Shown: positions 1 to 10,119, numbered from the stretch's first letter. The stretch is 64,000 nt of DNA from Gordius sp. MW1 (GCA_964036665.1 OZ038526.1:12400001-12464000), one strand, 5' to 3'. The notes: generated by a model from the sequence alone, not told the origin. A program made the numbers and translations.

Positions 1-640
1 GATATTAAAATTTATTTTTTATACATGCTCTGTTTTTAGTTCAAACTAAATTATTGGCACCAAATCAGCATTATTATTTTATTAAATTTCATAATTAACA
101 CATTTGCTGAGCAGATTAATTGCGATATGTCACATAATTAATTAACACTTTCGTTGAGCAAAAGGGATGAGCAACTTGCTATCACCAATTGCTCTTACAA
201 AACTACTTCTTTTATTTAAAGCTGTTAACAAGCTAATATTCCTACTGTGAGCTTGTATTTGCTGTTTCAACTTAACCTCTTAAGCAGTTTTCTCCCCCTT
301 GATGACAGAGCTTATGCGTCCAAGCACATATGGTAGCTCTTATGCTCCGTCCAAGTTGGAGCATAATAGCAACTTCGTACCATTCTCATCCTAACGTGCA
401 CTTGCTGCCTAATAACCCGGTTGAAGCACTGGCTAATTAAATCAGCTTATGGTTGCTGGTTGAGTGAGATGTAAACTAATTAGCATCAAGCAGAGTTGTT
501 TGAAACTAAACATGGTTTTAAGAAAATTGCATCATCATAGCCTACCATTGATTTAGGGATATTTTGTTACATGCTAAAATATTTTGAATTTGAAATAAAT
601 AGATTAAGGTTTTATAAAATAAAAAGATAAGAATTTCTTT
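1..640. other. AT-rich flank, no gene recognised
   Basis: No open frame of useful length, RNA gene or transposon terminus could be supported here. The stretch is somewhat rich in AGCT/GAGC-type words around 100-450, loosely like 4040-4270, but I could not align the two convincingly. Confidence 0.5.
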
Positions 641-654
641 TGTAGTTTAACCTT

Positions 655-850
655 AATGACAAATGTCGTTTATGTAGCTAAATAAATACTTTTAACGAAA
701 ATTAGTGGGTCAAAGTGTCATAAAGTTGTTACAATTTGAAATTAAAATTTGTCACCTTATTTTGGTAACAAATGTCATAATTGTCGTTTATGGAGCTAAC
801 AAATACTTTTAACGAAAATTGGTGGGTCAAGGTGTCGTAAAGTACTTACC
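655..850 (+). repeat. Two-copy degenerate tandem duplication
   Basis: A block beginning ACAAATGTCGTTTATG at about 659 recurs at about 769. Both copies continue with ATACTTTTAACGAAAATT and then GTGGGTCAA. The second copy has a short insertion (CATAATTG) and scattered substitutions. The copies lie about 110-120 bp apart. No coding potential is seen. Confidence 0.7.
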
Positions 851-1051
851 AATATAAAATTTTAATTTGTCAAATTTCTTGGTGACTATCTTCAAATTTA
901 ACATAAATTAAAATAAAAGTTGACAGAATTATTAACCAAACTATAATATAAATTTGTCACTGTGACTACTCTGCTCAAGAGTTAATTGGTAAATTTAATT
1001 ATTTCAATTGCTGTATATGGATATATTTCGTTGTTTATATTAGATATAAAA

Positions 1052-1384
1052 ATGGCAAAGGAAACTAAACCTACATTAGTATTACATCAAGCTGATATAA
1101 ATCAACCGTCAACTAATGAAGGCCAATCTCAAAAGAAGGCTCTCAATGATGCCGAGATAGAGCTATCAAAATTTATACCAAAAAATTTGAAGAACAATAT
1201 AAGAATTTTATCGTTCAATCACACACTTGTAAAATTTGATGACCCTGAAAGCAAAGAAGATGCTCAAGTTTATGACCAGGAGGAGTCATCGATGCTTCTT
1301 CATACATATCCAATTCCTGCTGATGATCTTGTCACATCGAAATGGTCTGCTACAACCACTCATTATTCTGATTTGCTTTTCTAA
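1052..1384 (+). CDS. Hypothetical 110-residue acidic ORF, possibly a 3' exon
   Basis: ATG at 1052 sits in a good animal initiation context (AAAATGG) and opens 110 codons ending in TAA at 1382-1384. An intron-like acceptor (TTTATATTAG) ends at 1043 just upstream, so the frame may start a gene near its first coding exon or may be a terminal exon. The upstream extension of the frame is AT-rich and looks non-coding. The product is hydrophilic, starts MAKETKPTLVL, has a Glu/Asp-rich middle (DDPESKEDAQ, DQEESS) and ends SDLLF. No signal peptide, membrane span or known motif is visible. I do not recognise the family. Its base composition is less extreme than the flanks, which favours coding, but at this length chance is not excluded. 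Confidence 0.4.
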   Translation: MAKETKPTLVLHQADINQPSTNEGQSQKKALNDAEIELSKFIPKNLKNNIRILSFNHTLVKFDDPESKEDAQVYDQEESSMLLHTYPIPADDLVTSKWSATTTHYSDLLF

Positions 1385-1596
1385 TCCTTATCCATTTGCA
1401 TTTACGAATAAATTTTTTTAGCTTATTTATTTTGTATAACAAATAAATTATGAAAACTATTTGGTGTCTTAAAATATACGTTATGTGTAATTTGAAGATG
1501 GCATTAGTATTTTGCTAACCAGATTTTATTGGTTCTGACAACATTTCACCCTTTAGCTTGCAAAACGCTTTTATTAAAAGCAATTACTAGTGTTGC

Positions 1597-1726
1597 GATC
1601 TCGTCTCGTCTCGGTCTCGAAGGCAAAATCTCGTCTCGTCTCGGGTGCGATTATTAAAATCTCGAACTCGTCTCGGCCTAGAAAAATCTCGATCTCGTCT
1701 CGACGAGAATTCTCGTCTCGTCTCGA
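1597..1726 (+). repeat. TCTCG-rich minisatellite element, copy 1
   Basis: Dense runs of CTCGTCTCGG units separated by A-rich spacers. The block opens with AGTGTTGCGATCTCG and closes with CTCGTCTCGACTTTT. A second copy at 2583-2685 has the same order of sub-blocks and the same borders, so this looks like a dispersed element and not a random microsatellite. The units are partly self-complementary around 1700-1715 (TCTCGACGAGAA). Confidence 0.75.
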
Positions 1727-1729
1727 CTT

Positions 1730-2045
1730 TTAAAAATAATTATATCAAATATTTTTTTCTGACTCTCATAAATTATTATATAAGATATAATTGTACCAAA
1801 TATTTATCTCAAACCCCAAAACACAAGCTAGATGGGTATCTTAAGGTAGGAAGCATTATTAGAGGTGTTATATACTACTTGCCTCGAAGGTATAAAGTTG
1901 CTAAACAATAACTTTTATTTCCTGGCTAAGGCTCAATAAAAGGATAAAGTTAAATAATATAATATTTTAACATAATACATTTATTGAGATCTTATTTAAT
2001 AACGTTAAAATAATGACTAAAATGAGAGAGTAAACTTTTGAAGAT
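1730..2045. other. AT-rich spacer, no gene supported
   Basis: A short open frame crosses the minisatellite into this spacer, but it begins at a non-ATG codon within the repeat and has no protein-like features. Confidence 0.5.
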
Positions 2046-2049
2046 ATCA

Positions 2050-2389
2050 TCTTATATATAAAAATGAAACTATGTGTGTGTGTGTGTATATATATGCCGC
2101 CGCCAATTTTGGAAAACTACCAGACCGATTTGGCTCAAAATTTCACAGTTTATTCCTGACACTCCGGAGCATGTTTTAAGATTTGTTCGAGCCAAATCGG
2201 TCCTGTAGTTTTCGAGTATTCGTACGCGTTGCACTGTATACGGGAATAGAACAATAGAAGTAGAACATATAGACATCAAACTTTATTTTTTCTTCAATAA
2301 CCGCTTTATTATCATAGATGCCCTAAAATTCCAACATAATTTAATACACCCGGGTAAATGGCAAAACAACGTTTGCCGGGTTCATCTAG
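2050..2389 (+). mobile_element. Non-autonomous Helitron, 340 bp
   Basis: The 5' end reads TCTTATATATAAAAATGAA, the typical TC start of animal Helitrons, and the base before it is A. The 3' end reads TTTGCCGGGTTCATCTAG, where CTAG fits the CTRR terminus, and the next base is T. The insertion is therefore between A and T without a target duplication, as Helitrons do. A stem-forming CCCGGGTAAA...TTTGCCGGGT lies just before the terminus. Inside are a TG/TA microsatellite (2071-2095) and a fold-back: 2117-2136 and 2191-2210 are inverted copies with about two mismatches (core GACCGATTTGGCTC). There is no Rep/Hel coding sequence, so it would depend on a helper. Confidence 0.85.
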
Positions 2390-2582
2390 TTATTTATAAC
2401 AAGTAAATATCTGAAATTGTAAATACAATAAAATAGGCATTTTTGTCGGAAGAACATAAAAGTTTTAAGGTCTTACGTTAATCGCCACATATAACCTAAA
2501 ATATAAAGTTTTCTTTAAAGCACAATTTACACTTCCCCATTTTATTTGATTCATCCTTGGATACTGTGAAATGTTTAGTGTT

Positions 2583-2685
2583 TCGATCTCGTCTCGGTCT
2601 CGAAAACAAAATCTCGTCTCGTCTCGGGAGCAATTATGAAAATCTCGTCTCGTCTCGGTCTAGAAAAATCTCGGTCTCGTCTCGA
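2583..2685 (+). repeat. TCTCG-rich minisatellite element, copy 2
   Basis: Shorter homologue of the block at 1597-1726. It starts AGTGTTTCGATCTCG, has the same A-rich spacers (AAAACAAAATCTCG, AATTATGAAAATCTCG) and ends CTCGTCTCGACTTT. The shared borders show that the whole block moved or duplicated as a unit. Confidence 0.75.
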
Positions 2686-2689
2686 CTTT

Positions 2690-3390
2690 AATATACGGAA
2701 TAAAAATTTCTCCTGTTTTATTAAAAATATAAATAAGTGTTCAAAAATCCAAATGGCAAACTTGTATATTTTTGGAAAAACTTTAATATACAAACTTTTT
2801 TAAGATTTAGCGGGACACGACAATTAACTCATAAAGATAACATTTTCTATAAAAAGTGCAGACTAAAAAAACTATAAATAAATTTGAAATATAGAAAATT
2901 TAATTTTATTGTTATAGCAAATTATAACATTTGTATCAAATTCACTGTGTTGTCAACTATAAATGGACTTCGAAAATTATAAGTTCGCTTATAGTTGACT
3001 TAGTTGCATAATTGAGTAAATTGAGACCCTTATTAACCCTTGCTAAAGCTTCATAGTAGACCTCAACATATTTAAGGCAAACGTTTAAGTCCATTGATAT
3101 AACCATCTTCAATTATAGCCCATAGTATTTATTGCATGTTTACTCTAGCGCTATAAACCACAAAGTGCAAGTGACATTTAATGATGTTATTATTATTTAC
3201 AGAATTGATAACTAGTTGCACAAATTAAAACGTTGTAAAAACAACAATAAAAGCAGCATTATTATAGGATTAAGAACATAAGGTTTTAAACTTTAAATTA
3301 AAGAGTACGTATTTAAATGTATGACAAAAATCAACCACACTTAGGTAAATGATTGCCAAATTTTAATTTTTTTGCAAAAATATATAATAT
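2690..3390. other. AT-rich spacer, no gene recognised
   Basis: Nothing beyond AT-rich sequence was found. The minus-strand frame near the start is a reading through the minisatellite. Confidence 0.5.
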
Positions 3391-3823
3391 TTGAAAAAAA
3401 AATTTAAATCAAATCATAAACATAGATTATGACATTTGTCACCTGGGCGACCGCTAAACTTTCAAAAATCTTGATTTCAAAGGTGTAAAACATATTTTAA
3501 GTTCTTAGTGAGTCACAATTTCAAAAAAAAATTTAAATCGCATCATAAACATAGATTATGACATTTGTCACCTGGGCGACCGCTAAACTTTTAAAAATCT
3601 TAATTTCAAAGGTGAAAAACATTTTTTAAGTTCTTAGTGAGTCACAATTTCAAAAAAAAATTTAAATCGCATCATAAACATAGATTATGACATTTGTCAC
3701 CTGGGCGACCGCTAAACTTTTAAAAATCTTAATTTCAAAGGTGAAAAACATTTTTTAAGCTCTCAGTGAGTCACAATTTGAAAAAAAATTTAAATCGCAT
3801 CATAAACATAGATTATGACATTT
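3391..3823 (+). repeat. Tandem repeat, about 129-bp unit, 3.4 copies
   Basis: The marker CATAGATTATGACATTT occurs at 3421, 3550, 3679 and 3807, giving periods of 129, 129 and 128. Each of the first three is followed by GTCACCTGGGCGACCGCTAAA, and the fourth is truncated after GACATTT. CACCTGGGCGACC is a conserved GC island in AT-rich DNA. Units 2 and 3 are almost identical, so amplification is recent. Confidence 0.9.
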
Positions 3824-3824
3824 A

Positions 3825-4720
3825 CCCTATATATATTAATTTAACTACCTGTACAAAATATTTATACCTAAAAACTCAAAATGTATATAATAACATGTCA
3901 AGTAAAAAACCAAATATACAATCTCATCTTATTATCGTGCAATCCATCATTTATGCTCAACATGCTTAATTTCTTATAAAACTATAATATAATAACTTTA
4001 TAATATACCATGAGCAAATATTGTAAGTAACTAAAATAGTTTAACAAAAGCAATTCAATCTACTATCTGCTCGAATTTACTGCTCGAGCTCCTGCTAAAT
4101 TTTTTTAACAGATTTGGCTGCTATCGACTAACCTTTCGAGCATTTTTACGTGCTACTGTTAAAACGATTGCACCGAACAGTTAGCTTAGCACTCATTGTG
4201 TTAGCATATTACCCAGCTAGTGTTCGTGCTCGAGTTTTTAGTTGAAGCTGCTTAGCAATTTAACAATATAGATCTATGCCTATTAATTTCAGGGGTGTTC
4301 AGAAATTAGGCCAATCTATCTAGATTTAGGTTGTAAGGTAGTCTGGTTTTAATTAAAATACTACGTAATTACCCTTAACACATTTAATTTCGTCGAAACT
4401 AACAAAGTTAGGTGAACACTAATGGGAATCATAATTTATAAGACATTGTCAAAATAAGACAGTCAAAATACTATGATTTTATTTAATGATTATTGATATT
4501 TTATATATTTGAGTTTGTTTAATTTACTTCTTAGATAAGAAAAATAGACCCCAAAATTAATCGATACTGTTGTATATACCGAGGGTATATTGCTTCGGGT
4601 AGCAAATTGCCGATTCATGGCAATCCTATACTCCACCACTACTCCACTACTATAATAAAATTGAAATATATGGTAAGCAAGGGTTGGCATCAATTCTCTT
4701 AATCGCTATCCCGCATTTAT
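3825..4720. other. Spacer without supported gene
   Basis: Short frames at 3766-3969 and 4490-4693 (minus) have no protein-like character. A segment rich in GCTCGAG/AGCT words lies at 4060-4260. No repeat partner was established. Confidence 0.45.
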
Positions 4721-4725
4721 TATTT

Positions 4726-5766
4726 CGCTAGCTGAGAATTGGAGTGCTCTATCTGCACAAAACTCCGAACTGAGATAATTGAGTTCAAAGTTTGAAATGC
4801 TATAAAATCTAAACTTATTAATCATATGACTTGAAATTAAGTTTGATAGTGTAAACTATTAGCATCTATATTATTTTAGCCAAAAACGTGGATTTTTTCT
4901 TTTATTTTATAAAAAAATTGATTTTTTAAATTTCAGATAGAGCAAACTAGCTAAATAAAGGGTTATGTACATTAAGGTAAATTATGAAATTTTTTAAATA
5001 TCTTTGAGTATATAATTAAATTCTTAGACCAATTTGTAGCAATCATATTATTTACAACAAATACTATTAATGTATTATTTATAAAATAAATGATACATAT
5101 AAAAGAATATCAAATGGAAGTACAATCATTTATATCTATTTTTAAACAAATATTTCCTTAAAATTTTATCTCTCATTTTTGAATAATCTTAAATATTCTC
5201 TTTTAAAAATTTAATTTTTTTCCTATCTCTTGCAAAATTTGCTTTGGCTATAACAATCATCTTTTTCCATCAGCAATAATGAACAAAGCCTAAAATTAAT
5301 ATTAGTTTTAATCTTTTATACAAATTTTGCCTGTAGTCTAATTTCAACCATTATTTACAATTTTTTGATTTATCCTCTTGATACTTATAATAATAGTTAT
5401 GGCTATATTTTTTATATTACTTTTAATTATCTTCATCCAAAATAGTTTATTTATAAATATTTGACATAAAACAATGTGAAAAGTAATTGTAGAGATTATT
5501 CGAATTAAAATTTAAAAGCAGACGATTTATTCACGTGATTAAATGAGCGCTTGCGATTGGGTAATTGCAGTTAGAGCAAACCAATTCTAAAAAATATTGA
5601 TATTCGCGATTTAAGCGAAATAAGAACCTTAATAGTGAAGCCAAAAAATTTGTTTTCCACATTTTATAAAAAGTTTATGATAAAATATATAAAAATCTAT
5701 GGAATAGCACTTTTACTTTAAATTTTTCAAAAATTGCAGATGGAGCACTCCAATTCTCAGGTAGCG
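4726..5766. mobile_element. MITE-like element with 31-bp TIRs and ATTT duplication
   Basis: Positions 4726-4756 and 5736-5766 are inverted copies matching at 29 of 31 bases (core CTGAGAATTGGAGTGCTC). They are flanked by identical ATTT at 4722-4725 and 5767-5770, a perfect 4-bp target duplication. The 1041-bp body is about three-quarters A+T and has no frame encoding a transposase. A weaker inner pair (AGAGCAAAC near 4939 and 5574) is in direct orientation. It is a cut-and-paste, non-autonomous DNA transposon. The superfamily is not assigned: a 4-bp duplication does not fit hAT (8 bp), and a TA target would require shorter TIRs. Confidence 0.85.
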
Positions 5767-5820
5767 ATTTGTCGAATCATTAAAACCAATTAACAAGAAC
5801 AATCATAAGAGTCAAAAAAA

Positions 5821-7370
5821 AACGGAAAAAAATTTCGATTCACAATTTGGCCAATGGTCATTTTTTCCATTGGTCAGTACCAACAGATATTCTATAAGTC
5901 AATGATAGCCAAAAAAAACGAAAAAAAATTTTTGATGCTCACTTTGGCCAATGGTCATTTTTTTCCATTGGTCAGCAGACAGGACACGGTAAAAGTAAAT
6001 TCATAAAAGTCAAAAAAAAACGGAAAAAAATTTTAAAATCACATTTTGGCCAATGGTCATTTTATTCCATTGGTCAGCAGCCAACGGACGGCCAAAAAGT
6101 CTTATTATCAATGGTATTAACAAGAACAATATATTTATTTAAACAAAAAAAATAAAACATAAAATTGGCCTCTCCGGGATTCGAACCCACATCAGGACAG
6201 GCATAGGCTTTTGTATGGGGGGGGGGTACAGGGACCCATATCAGTAAAGGCATAGCTCTACTAGGGGAGGGCATAGGCTAATTATTTATTTTAACAAAAA
6301 AAAAACGAAAAAAATGTCCGATTCACATTTTGGCCAATGGTCATTTTTTCCATTGGTCAGCAGCCAACGGACGGCCAAAAAGTCATAATAGCAATGGTAG
6401 TAACAGGAACAATCATAATAGTCAAAAAAAAAACGAAAAAAAACTTGGATTCACATTTTGGCCAATGGTCATTTTTTCATTGGTCAGCACCCAACGGACG
6501 GCCAAAAAGTCTTATTATCAATGGTAGTAACAAGAACAATCATAAGAGTAAAAAAAACTCCGGGATTCGAACCCAAAAACTAGTTAAATTAACAAAAATT
6601 AAAAGTAAACAACGAGACAAGACATTCTGTGCAAGACAAGACATTCGGTGCATGACAAGACATTCGGTGCAAGACAATTAAAGACAAGACACCGAACAGC
6701 GTTACAAACAAAATGGAAAGCGAGCCCATAAATTGCATAGCAATTAAAACTTTTGTAGGGGCACAGGGACCCATATCATTAGAGGCATAGGCTTTTGTAG
6801 GAAAGGATATAGGGTAATTATCAATGTTAACCTATTCGAAAACGAAAAAAAAATTTCGATTTATTTGGCCAATGGTCATTTTTTTCAATGGTCAGTAGCC
6901 AGCGGACGGTCAAAAAGTCATATTAAGTCAAAATTATTGGGGTTTAACAAACTATTTAAATTAAATAAATAAAATTTAAAGTAATAGCTCTTGCAGGATC
7001 CTAAAATTCCTTTTAGTTTAAAAAAGGGCTAAATTCTGAAACTACCGGCCCGATTCGCTCGAAACTTTACCCGTAGGTGCCCAGGGCGGCCAGGGGTAAA
7101 ATAGCTTTTTCAGATTCCTATAATACCTTTTCGTTTTAAAAATATCGGACATTTCCGGGCAGTTTCATAAAAAAAATTTCGATTTATTTGGCTAATGGTC
7201 ATTTTTTTCAATGGTCGGTAGCCTGCGGACGGTCAAAAAATCATATTATCAATGGTATTAACAAGAACAAAATATTAATTTAATTAAATATATACATTGG
7301 AGGGTAAACGGACGGACATCAACGGACAACGGACAACCAAAAACGAGCCCATAAATTGCATAGCAATTAA
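5821..7370 (-). mobile_element. Helentron-like repeat with internal minisatellite, locus 1 (5' half)
   Basis: Repeated units carry TTGGCCAATGGTCA at 5847, 5944, 6046, 6330, 6458 and 6865, with a diverged copy near 7186. Each has a CCAATGG...CCATTGG hairpin followed by CAGCGGACGGCCAAAAAGTC-like sequence. The same units, in the same orientation, form the insertion at 36785-38674. The block ends with a CGGACGGACA tract and GCCCATAAATTGCATAGCAA at about 7350-7370, the sequence that forms the right terminus of the 36.8-kb insertion. A second copy of that terminus lies near 6726. The tract is therefore a nested or rearranged set, and exact ends are not resolved. Several tRNA-like B-box fragments (GGGATTCGAACCC) are embedded. 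Confidence 0.65.
6168..6260 (-). repeat. tRNA-derived fragment with B-box
   Basis: GGCCTCTCCGGGATTCGAAC (from 6168) read on the minus strand is GTTCGAATCCCGGAGAGGCC, a T-arm with an RNA polymerase III B-box. It is followed by the motif AGGCATAGGCTTTTGTA with a poly-G run at 6219-6228. Related fragments occur near 6555, 6735, 7650-7745 (inverted) and, mutated, near 37861 and 38153. No complete cloverleaf is present, so this is a SINE-like or captured tRNA piece and not a working tRNA gene. Confidence 0.5.
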
Positions 7371-7394
7371 TTACATAAAAACTTCTACCATATA

Positions 7395-7470
7395 ATACCA
7401 GCATGGTGTGAGTGAGCGAACGGCTTGTAAACAGGAGGCAACGAGTTCGAATCCCGGAGAGGGCAAAATT
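7395..7470 (+). repeat. SINE-like tRNA-derived head, copy 1
   Basis: AGCATGGTGTGAGTGAGCG resembles an A-box (TRGYNNARNNG with mismatches). It is followed 40 bases on by GAGTTCGAATCC (7443-7454), which matches the B-box GGTTCGANTCC closely. The spacing fits a polymerase III internal promoter, and an AT-rich tail follows. A relative with the same A-box/B-box order lies at 12981-13060, inside the hAT relic. It is probably a tRNA-derived SINE head, though the tail boundary is unclear. Confidence 0.55.
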
Positions 7471-7489
7471 TTTATTTTTTTTTAAATTA

Positions 7490-7952
7490 AATTAATATTT
7501 TGCTCTTGTTAATACCAATGATAATATGAATTTTTGACCGTCCGCCGGCTACTGACCAATGAAAAAAAGGACCATTGGCCAAAGTATAAATCGAAATTTT
7601 ATTTTTTCGTTTTTGAATTGGCTAACATTGATAATTATCCTATGCCCTCCCCTACAAGGGCCTACGCCTCTACTGATATGGCTCCCTGTGCCCCTACAAA
7701 AGCCTATGCCTTTACTAATGTGGGTTCGAATCCCGGAGAGAGCAAATTTTTTTTTAAATTAAATGGAATATTTGTATAAATAATTAACTAATCATTTTGC
7801 ATTTAATACCTCCCTATAGGCATTCTCGCCCCTTCCCACCTTTCTCGCCCATAAATTACATAGCAAATATGCTACGTTTATACGGAGTATAGATGGGTTT
7901 TGTTCCCCCTTCCCTTCCCCCCTCCCCCTTCCCACGAGGGCCGAAGGCCCGA
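7490..7952 (+). mobile_element. Helentron-like repeat, locus 1 (3' half, inverted)
   Basis: The hairpin unit reappears here inverted (GACCAATG at about 7554, CCATTGGCC at about 7572), so this half opposes 5821-7370. The end 7797-7952 is the reverse complement of 36785-36940: CATTCTCGCCCCTTCCCACC, then GCCCATAAATTACATAGCAA, a C-rich run, then the palindrome GGGCCGAAGGCCC at 7938-7950. Sequence downstream of 7952 is unrelated, so this is a real element terminus. A subterminal inverted repeat followed by a terminal hairpin is the 3'-end design of Helentron/HINE elements. Confidence 0.65.
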
Positions 7953-8066
7953 ATTTTATTTTAAACTTATCCTAGTTGTAAATACGAGTAATAATAATCT
8001 TGCATTTTATATTTAAATGGTGAAATAACTCTCAAAATAAAATTTTTCAAAAGTTTAATTTGAAAA

Positions 8067-8200
8067 ATCGGGTCGGGCCCGGGTCGGGCCAAAAAGATAA
8101 AAGTATTTCGGGCTTGGGCTGGCCTCGGGCAAAATAAAAATGAAGAAGTCGGGCTCGAGCCAGGCTCGGAAGGGCGAAATTTCATTTTGCAGGGCTCTAG
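8067..8200. mobile_element. Fragment of GGGCTCTAG-ended MITE
   Basis: The right end TGCAGGGCTCTAG (8188-8200) is identical to the terminus of the complete element at 11325-11337, and both interiors hold GGGCCCG/GGCTCG words. The matching left terminus is not found, so this copy is truncated at the left. Confidence 0.55.
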
Positions 8201-8513
8201 TTGCGATACTGGCATTTAAGAATATTAACATCGCTAATAATATTATTAATATCAAACCGTTAAAAATGGGGAGGGAACAAAAGCACCCAGTAATTACGAA
8301 GAAAATGTGTAAAGTAATTTCAAGTTAAATATTTCGGGGTACAGGGATTCTTTCTGAACAATAAAATGTTGGTGTGATGGATGTTTAATATGTGTTTATC
8401 CACGTTATTTCTGCTCTGTTCTAGTTAGAAAGAGGTGATCAAACTCAAAATGTGAATATAAATAATTAATGTAAAATAGCAGTTGTACGGGGAGAGGAAA
8501 GTGTAGTAATTAT

Positions 8514-8856
8514 TTTAAGTGGATGAAAAAGTAGATAACAGGGGTGATGTAATGTAATTAATCTAACCACAACACCATGCTCATAAAACATCCTTCGATA
8601 CAAGTGTTGACCTCTCTTAGCGCGGTCTTTGGACATGAGTCTTCGACAGACAGCAAACAATTTTCTTCGAGTAGCTTGTTCGAGAATAGATATGTAATAA
8701 CATTGGACCCTTCGGACACTTAATTGGGTTCGCACGTAATGTTGGGTTAACGGGACTTATTGTTCACATTTATTTTCTCTGTATTTATATTGTACTCGGT
8801 GAAGAAAGAGTAAATAACAGGGGTGGTACAATGTAATAAATCCGCCCACAACAGAG
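8514..8856 (+). repeat. Direct duplication, two about 58-bp copies 283 bp apart
   Basis: Around 8516-8576 and 8799-8855 the same order of words appears: GTGGATGAAAAAGTAGATAA versus GGTGAAGAAAGAGTAAATAA, then CAGGGGTG, then AATGTAAT and CCACAAC. The copies are diverged (roughly one difference in five). No function is evident, and minus-strand frames crossing the copies share LHHPCYLLF/LHCTTPVIYSF only because of the duplication. Confidence 0.55.
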
Positions 8857-8949
8857 TCACATTTGAGAATTTTTTACACATGCTTGTATTACTAAAAAAT
8901 ATTTTTCGATATTTGTAAAAATTATTTTCACAATATAAATACAATCTCT

Positions 8950-9310
8950 TGCCCGATATACTACGATATACCCCCACCCCCATCCCATCCTCACCCTCAG
9001 ACTCGCCCTCTTCTTATTGTGGCTAAAGGGACAGTGGGGGTGGGCGGTAGAGCCGGAGTCGGAGCCCACCACCCCACCGCGGAAGGCGTTCCCGGTATGA
9101 ATATCATCCTTACCCACCCTCACACTCTCGCCCCCTTCACCCCTACGAAAACGAAAGCCCACCCCGTCCCACCCCTAGGGACGACGACGGACAGGGTGGG
9201 GTGGGTGAGGATGGAGACGATCGTCGAGAAAGGGCATCGCCCTCGGGCCCACCCCTCGTGGGTCGGGACAACGAAAAAGCAGACGATGGTTTGCCGTTGC
9301 CTCACAAGGG
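8950..9310. other. Isolated GC-rich island with C/G runs
   Basis: Within AT-rich DNA this stretch is strongly GC-rich, with many CCCACCC/GGGTGGG words and CCCCCACCCCCATCCCATCC at 8971-8990. Frames on both strands stay open because of composition, but none looks like a protein. A spacing of several G-runs could form quadruplexes. The origin could be an inserted foreign or GC-biased repeat, or a degenerate gene. I could not identify it. Confidence 0.5.
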
Positions 9311-9779
9311 TAGAAAGTGAGTTATATTTGACAAAAAAACGTCATTTTACAATTTAATTTGGTAATTTATATATCAATTATTTGAAAATGGTATTTAGAA
9401 TAGATATGTGGTTGACTTTTAGACAAGTTTCGAATTTGTTTAAAATAAAGTAAGTTTTTTAATATTTTTTTGATTGATAGAATTGTGAGATGGGTGTAGC
9501 ATAAAACCTCGCGTTAATTTTTTACAAATTCAATTTAGTTAATTAAAAATGCATTGAGATCAATAATAATCTCGTAAAATGTAGAAATGGTATACGGCGC
9601 CGGTTTCTAGCGCCAGAACTGAAACGTTTCCGTTTTCTAACTGATAACTGTCTCGCTTAATTTCGCTGCTCTAACCTATTTAATAGCAAACGATTTGGAT
9701 TTTATTAGCTAAATACAACTTCTAAATTAATTAACAACCTTTATTATTTTGTAATATGTTAAATCTTGTTATTCTTCAG
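9311..9779. other. Sequence upstream of Ser/Arg-rich exon; intron or 5' region
   Basis: No exon is supported. A small GC-richer patch at 9593-9680 contains GGCGC...GCGCC and the palindrome GAAACGTTTC and could hold a promoter or upstream exon. A polypyrimidine-rich stretch ending TTATTCTTCAG at 9779 is a good splice acceptor for the exon at 9780. Confidence 0.4.
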
Positions 9780-10095
9780 TTACGACTCGGGTTCGCACAG
9801 GTCTAGCAAAGATCGTTCTCGATACCATTATCATCACGGCAGTAGTGGTGGCGATGGCGGGTATAGCAAATACTACGGCGGCGACACATATGCAACTGGG
9901 TACCCTAGTAGTGGTGTATCTTCAAGACCGCATAGGGATAGTAGTAGGTATTACGATAGGAAAGATGATGGTAGTGGTCGGCACCATTACAGAGCGATAT
10001 TATGAAGAGGCAATGGCTGACGGTGGCAGTGCTAATGGAAGTTCTAGGCGGAGGAGCAAGCATTCTTCTAGGAGCAGGCGAAGGCATAGATCTAG
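9780..10095 (+). CDS. Exon of Ser/Arg/Gly/Tyr-rich protein, with apparent 1-base frameshift
   Basis: The acceptor TTATTCTTCAG ends at 9779 and the donor TCTAG/GTAATT follows 10095. From 9781 one frame encodes a Ser, Gly, Tyr, Arg and His-rich stretch (RSSKDRSRYHYHH, SSRYYDRKDDGSGRHHY) and meets TGA at 10003-10005. The next frame then reads ERYYEEAMADGGSANG and a basic SSRRRSKHSSRSRRRHRSR, running out at the donor in phase 2, which fits the next exon. The switch lies between about 9985 and 10002, so a 1-base insertion (or 2-base loss) is likely: an assembly error, an allele or gene decay. RS-rich tails are typical of splicing-related nuclear proteins. No RRM or other named domain is visible, and I cannot name the gene. 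Upstream exons lie outside what I can support. Confidence 0.65.
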
Positions 10096-10119
10096 GTAAT
10101 TTTGCATAAGCACAATCGT

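Noticed and set aside
2070..2279. Minus-strand ORF over the Helitron
   Set aside because: It runs through the element's microsatellite and fold-back and is not a Helitron protein.
7430..7465. Functional tRNA gene
   Set aside because: A- and B-box-like words are present, but no acceptor stem or anticodon arm folds into a cloverleaf. A SINE-like head fits better.
9019..9357. Plus-strand open frame in the GC-rich island (and overlapping minus frames)
   Set aside because: Frames are open on both strands because of GC-rich composition. There is no domain, splice support or protein-like periodicity.
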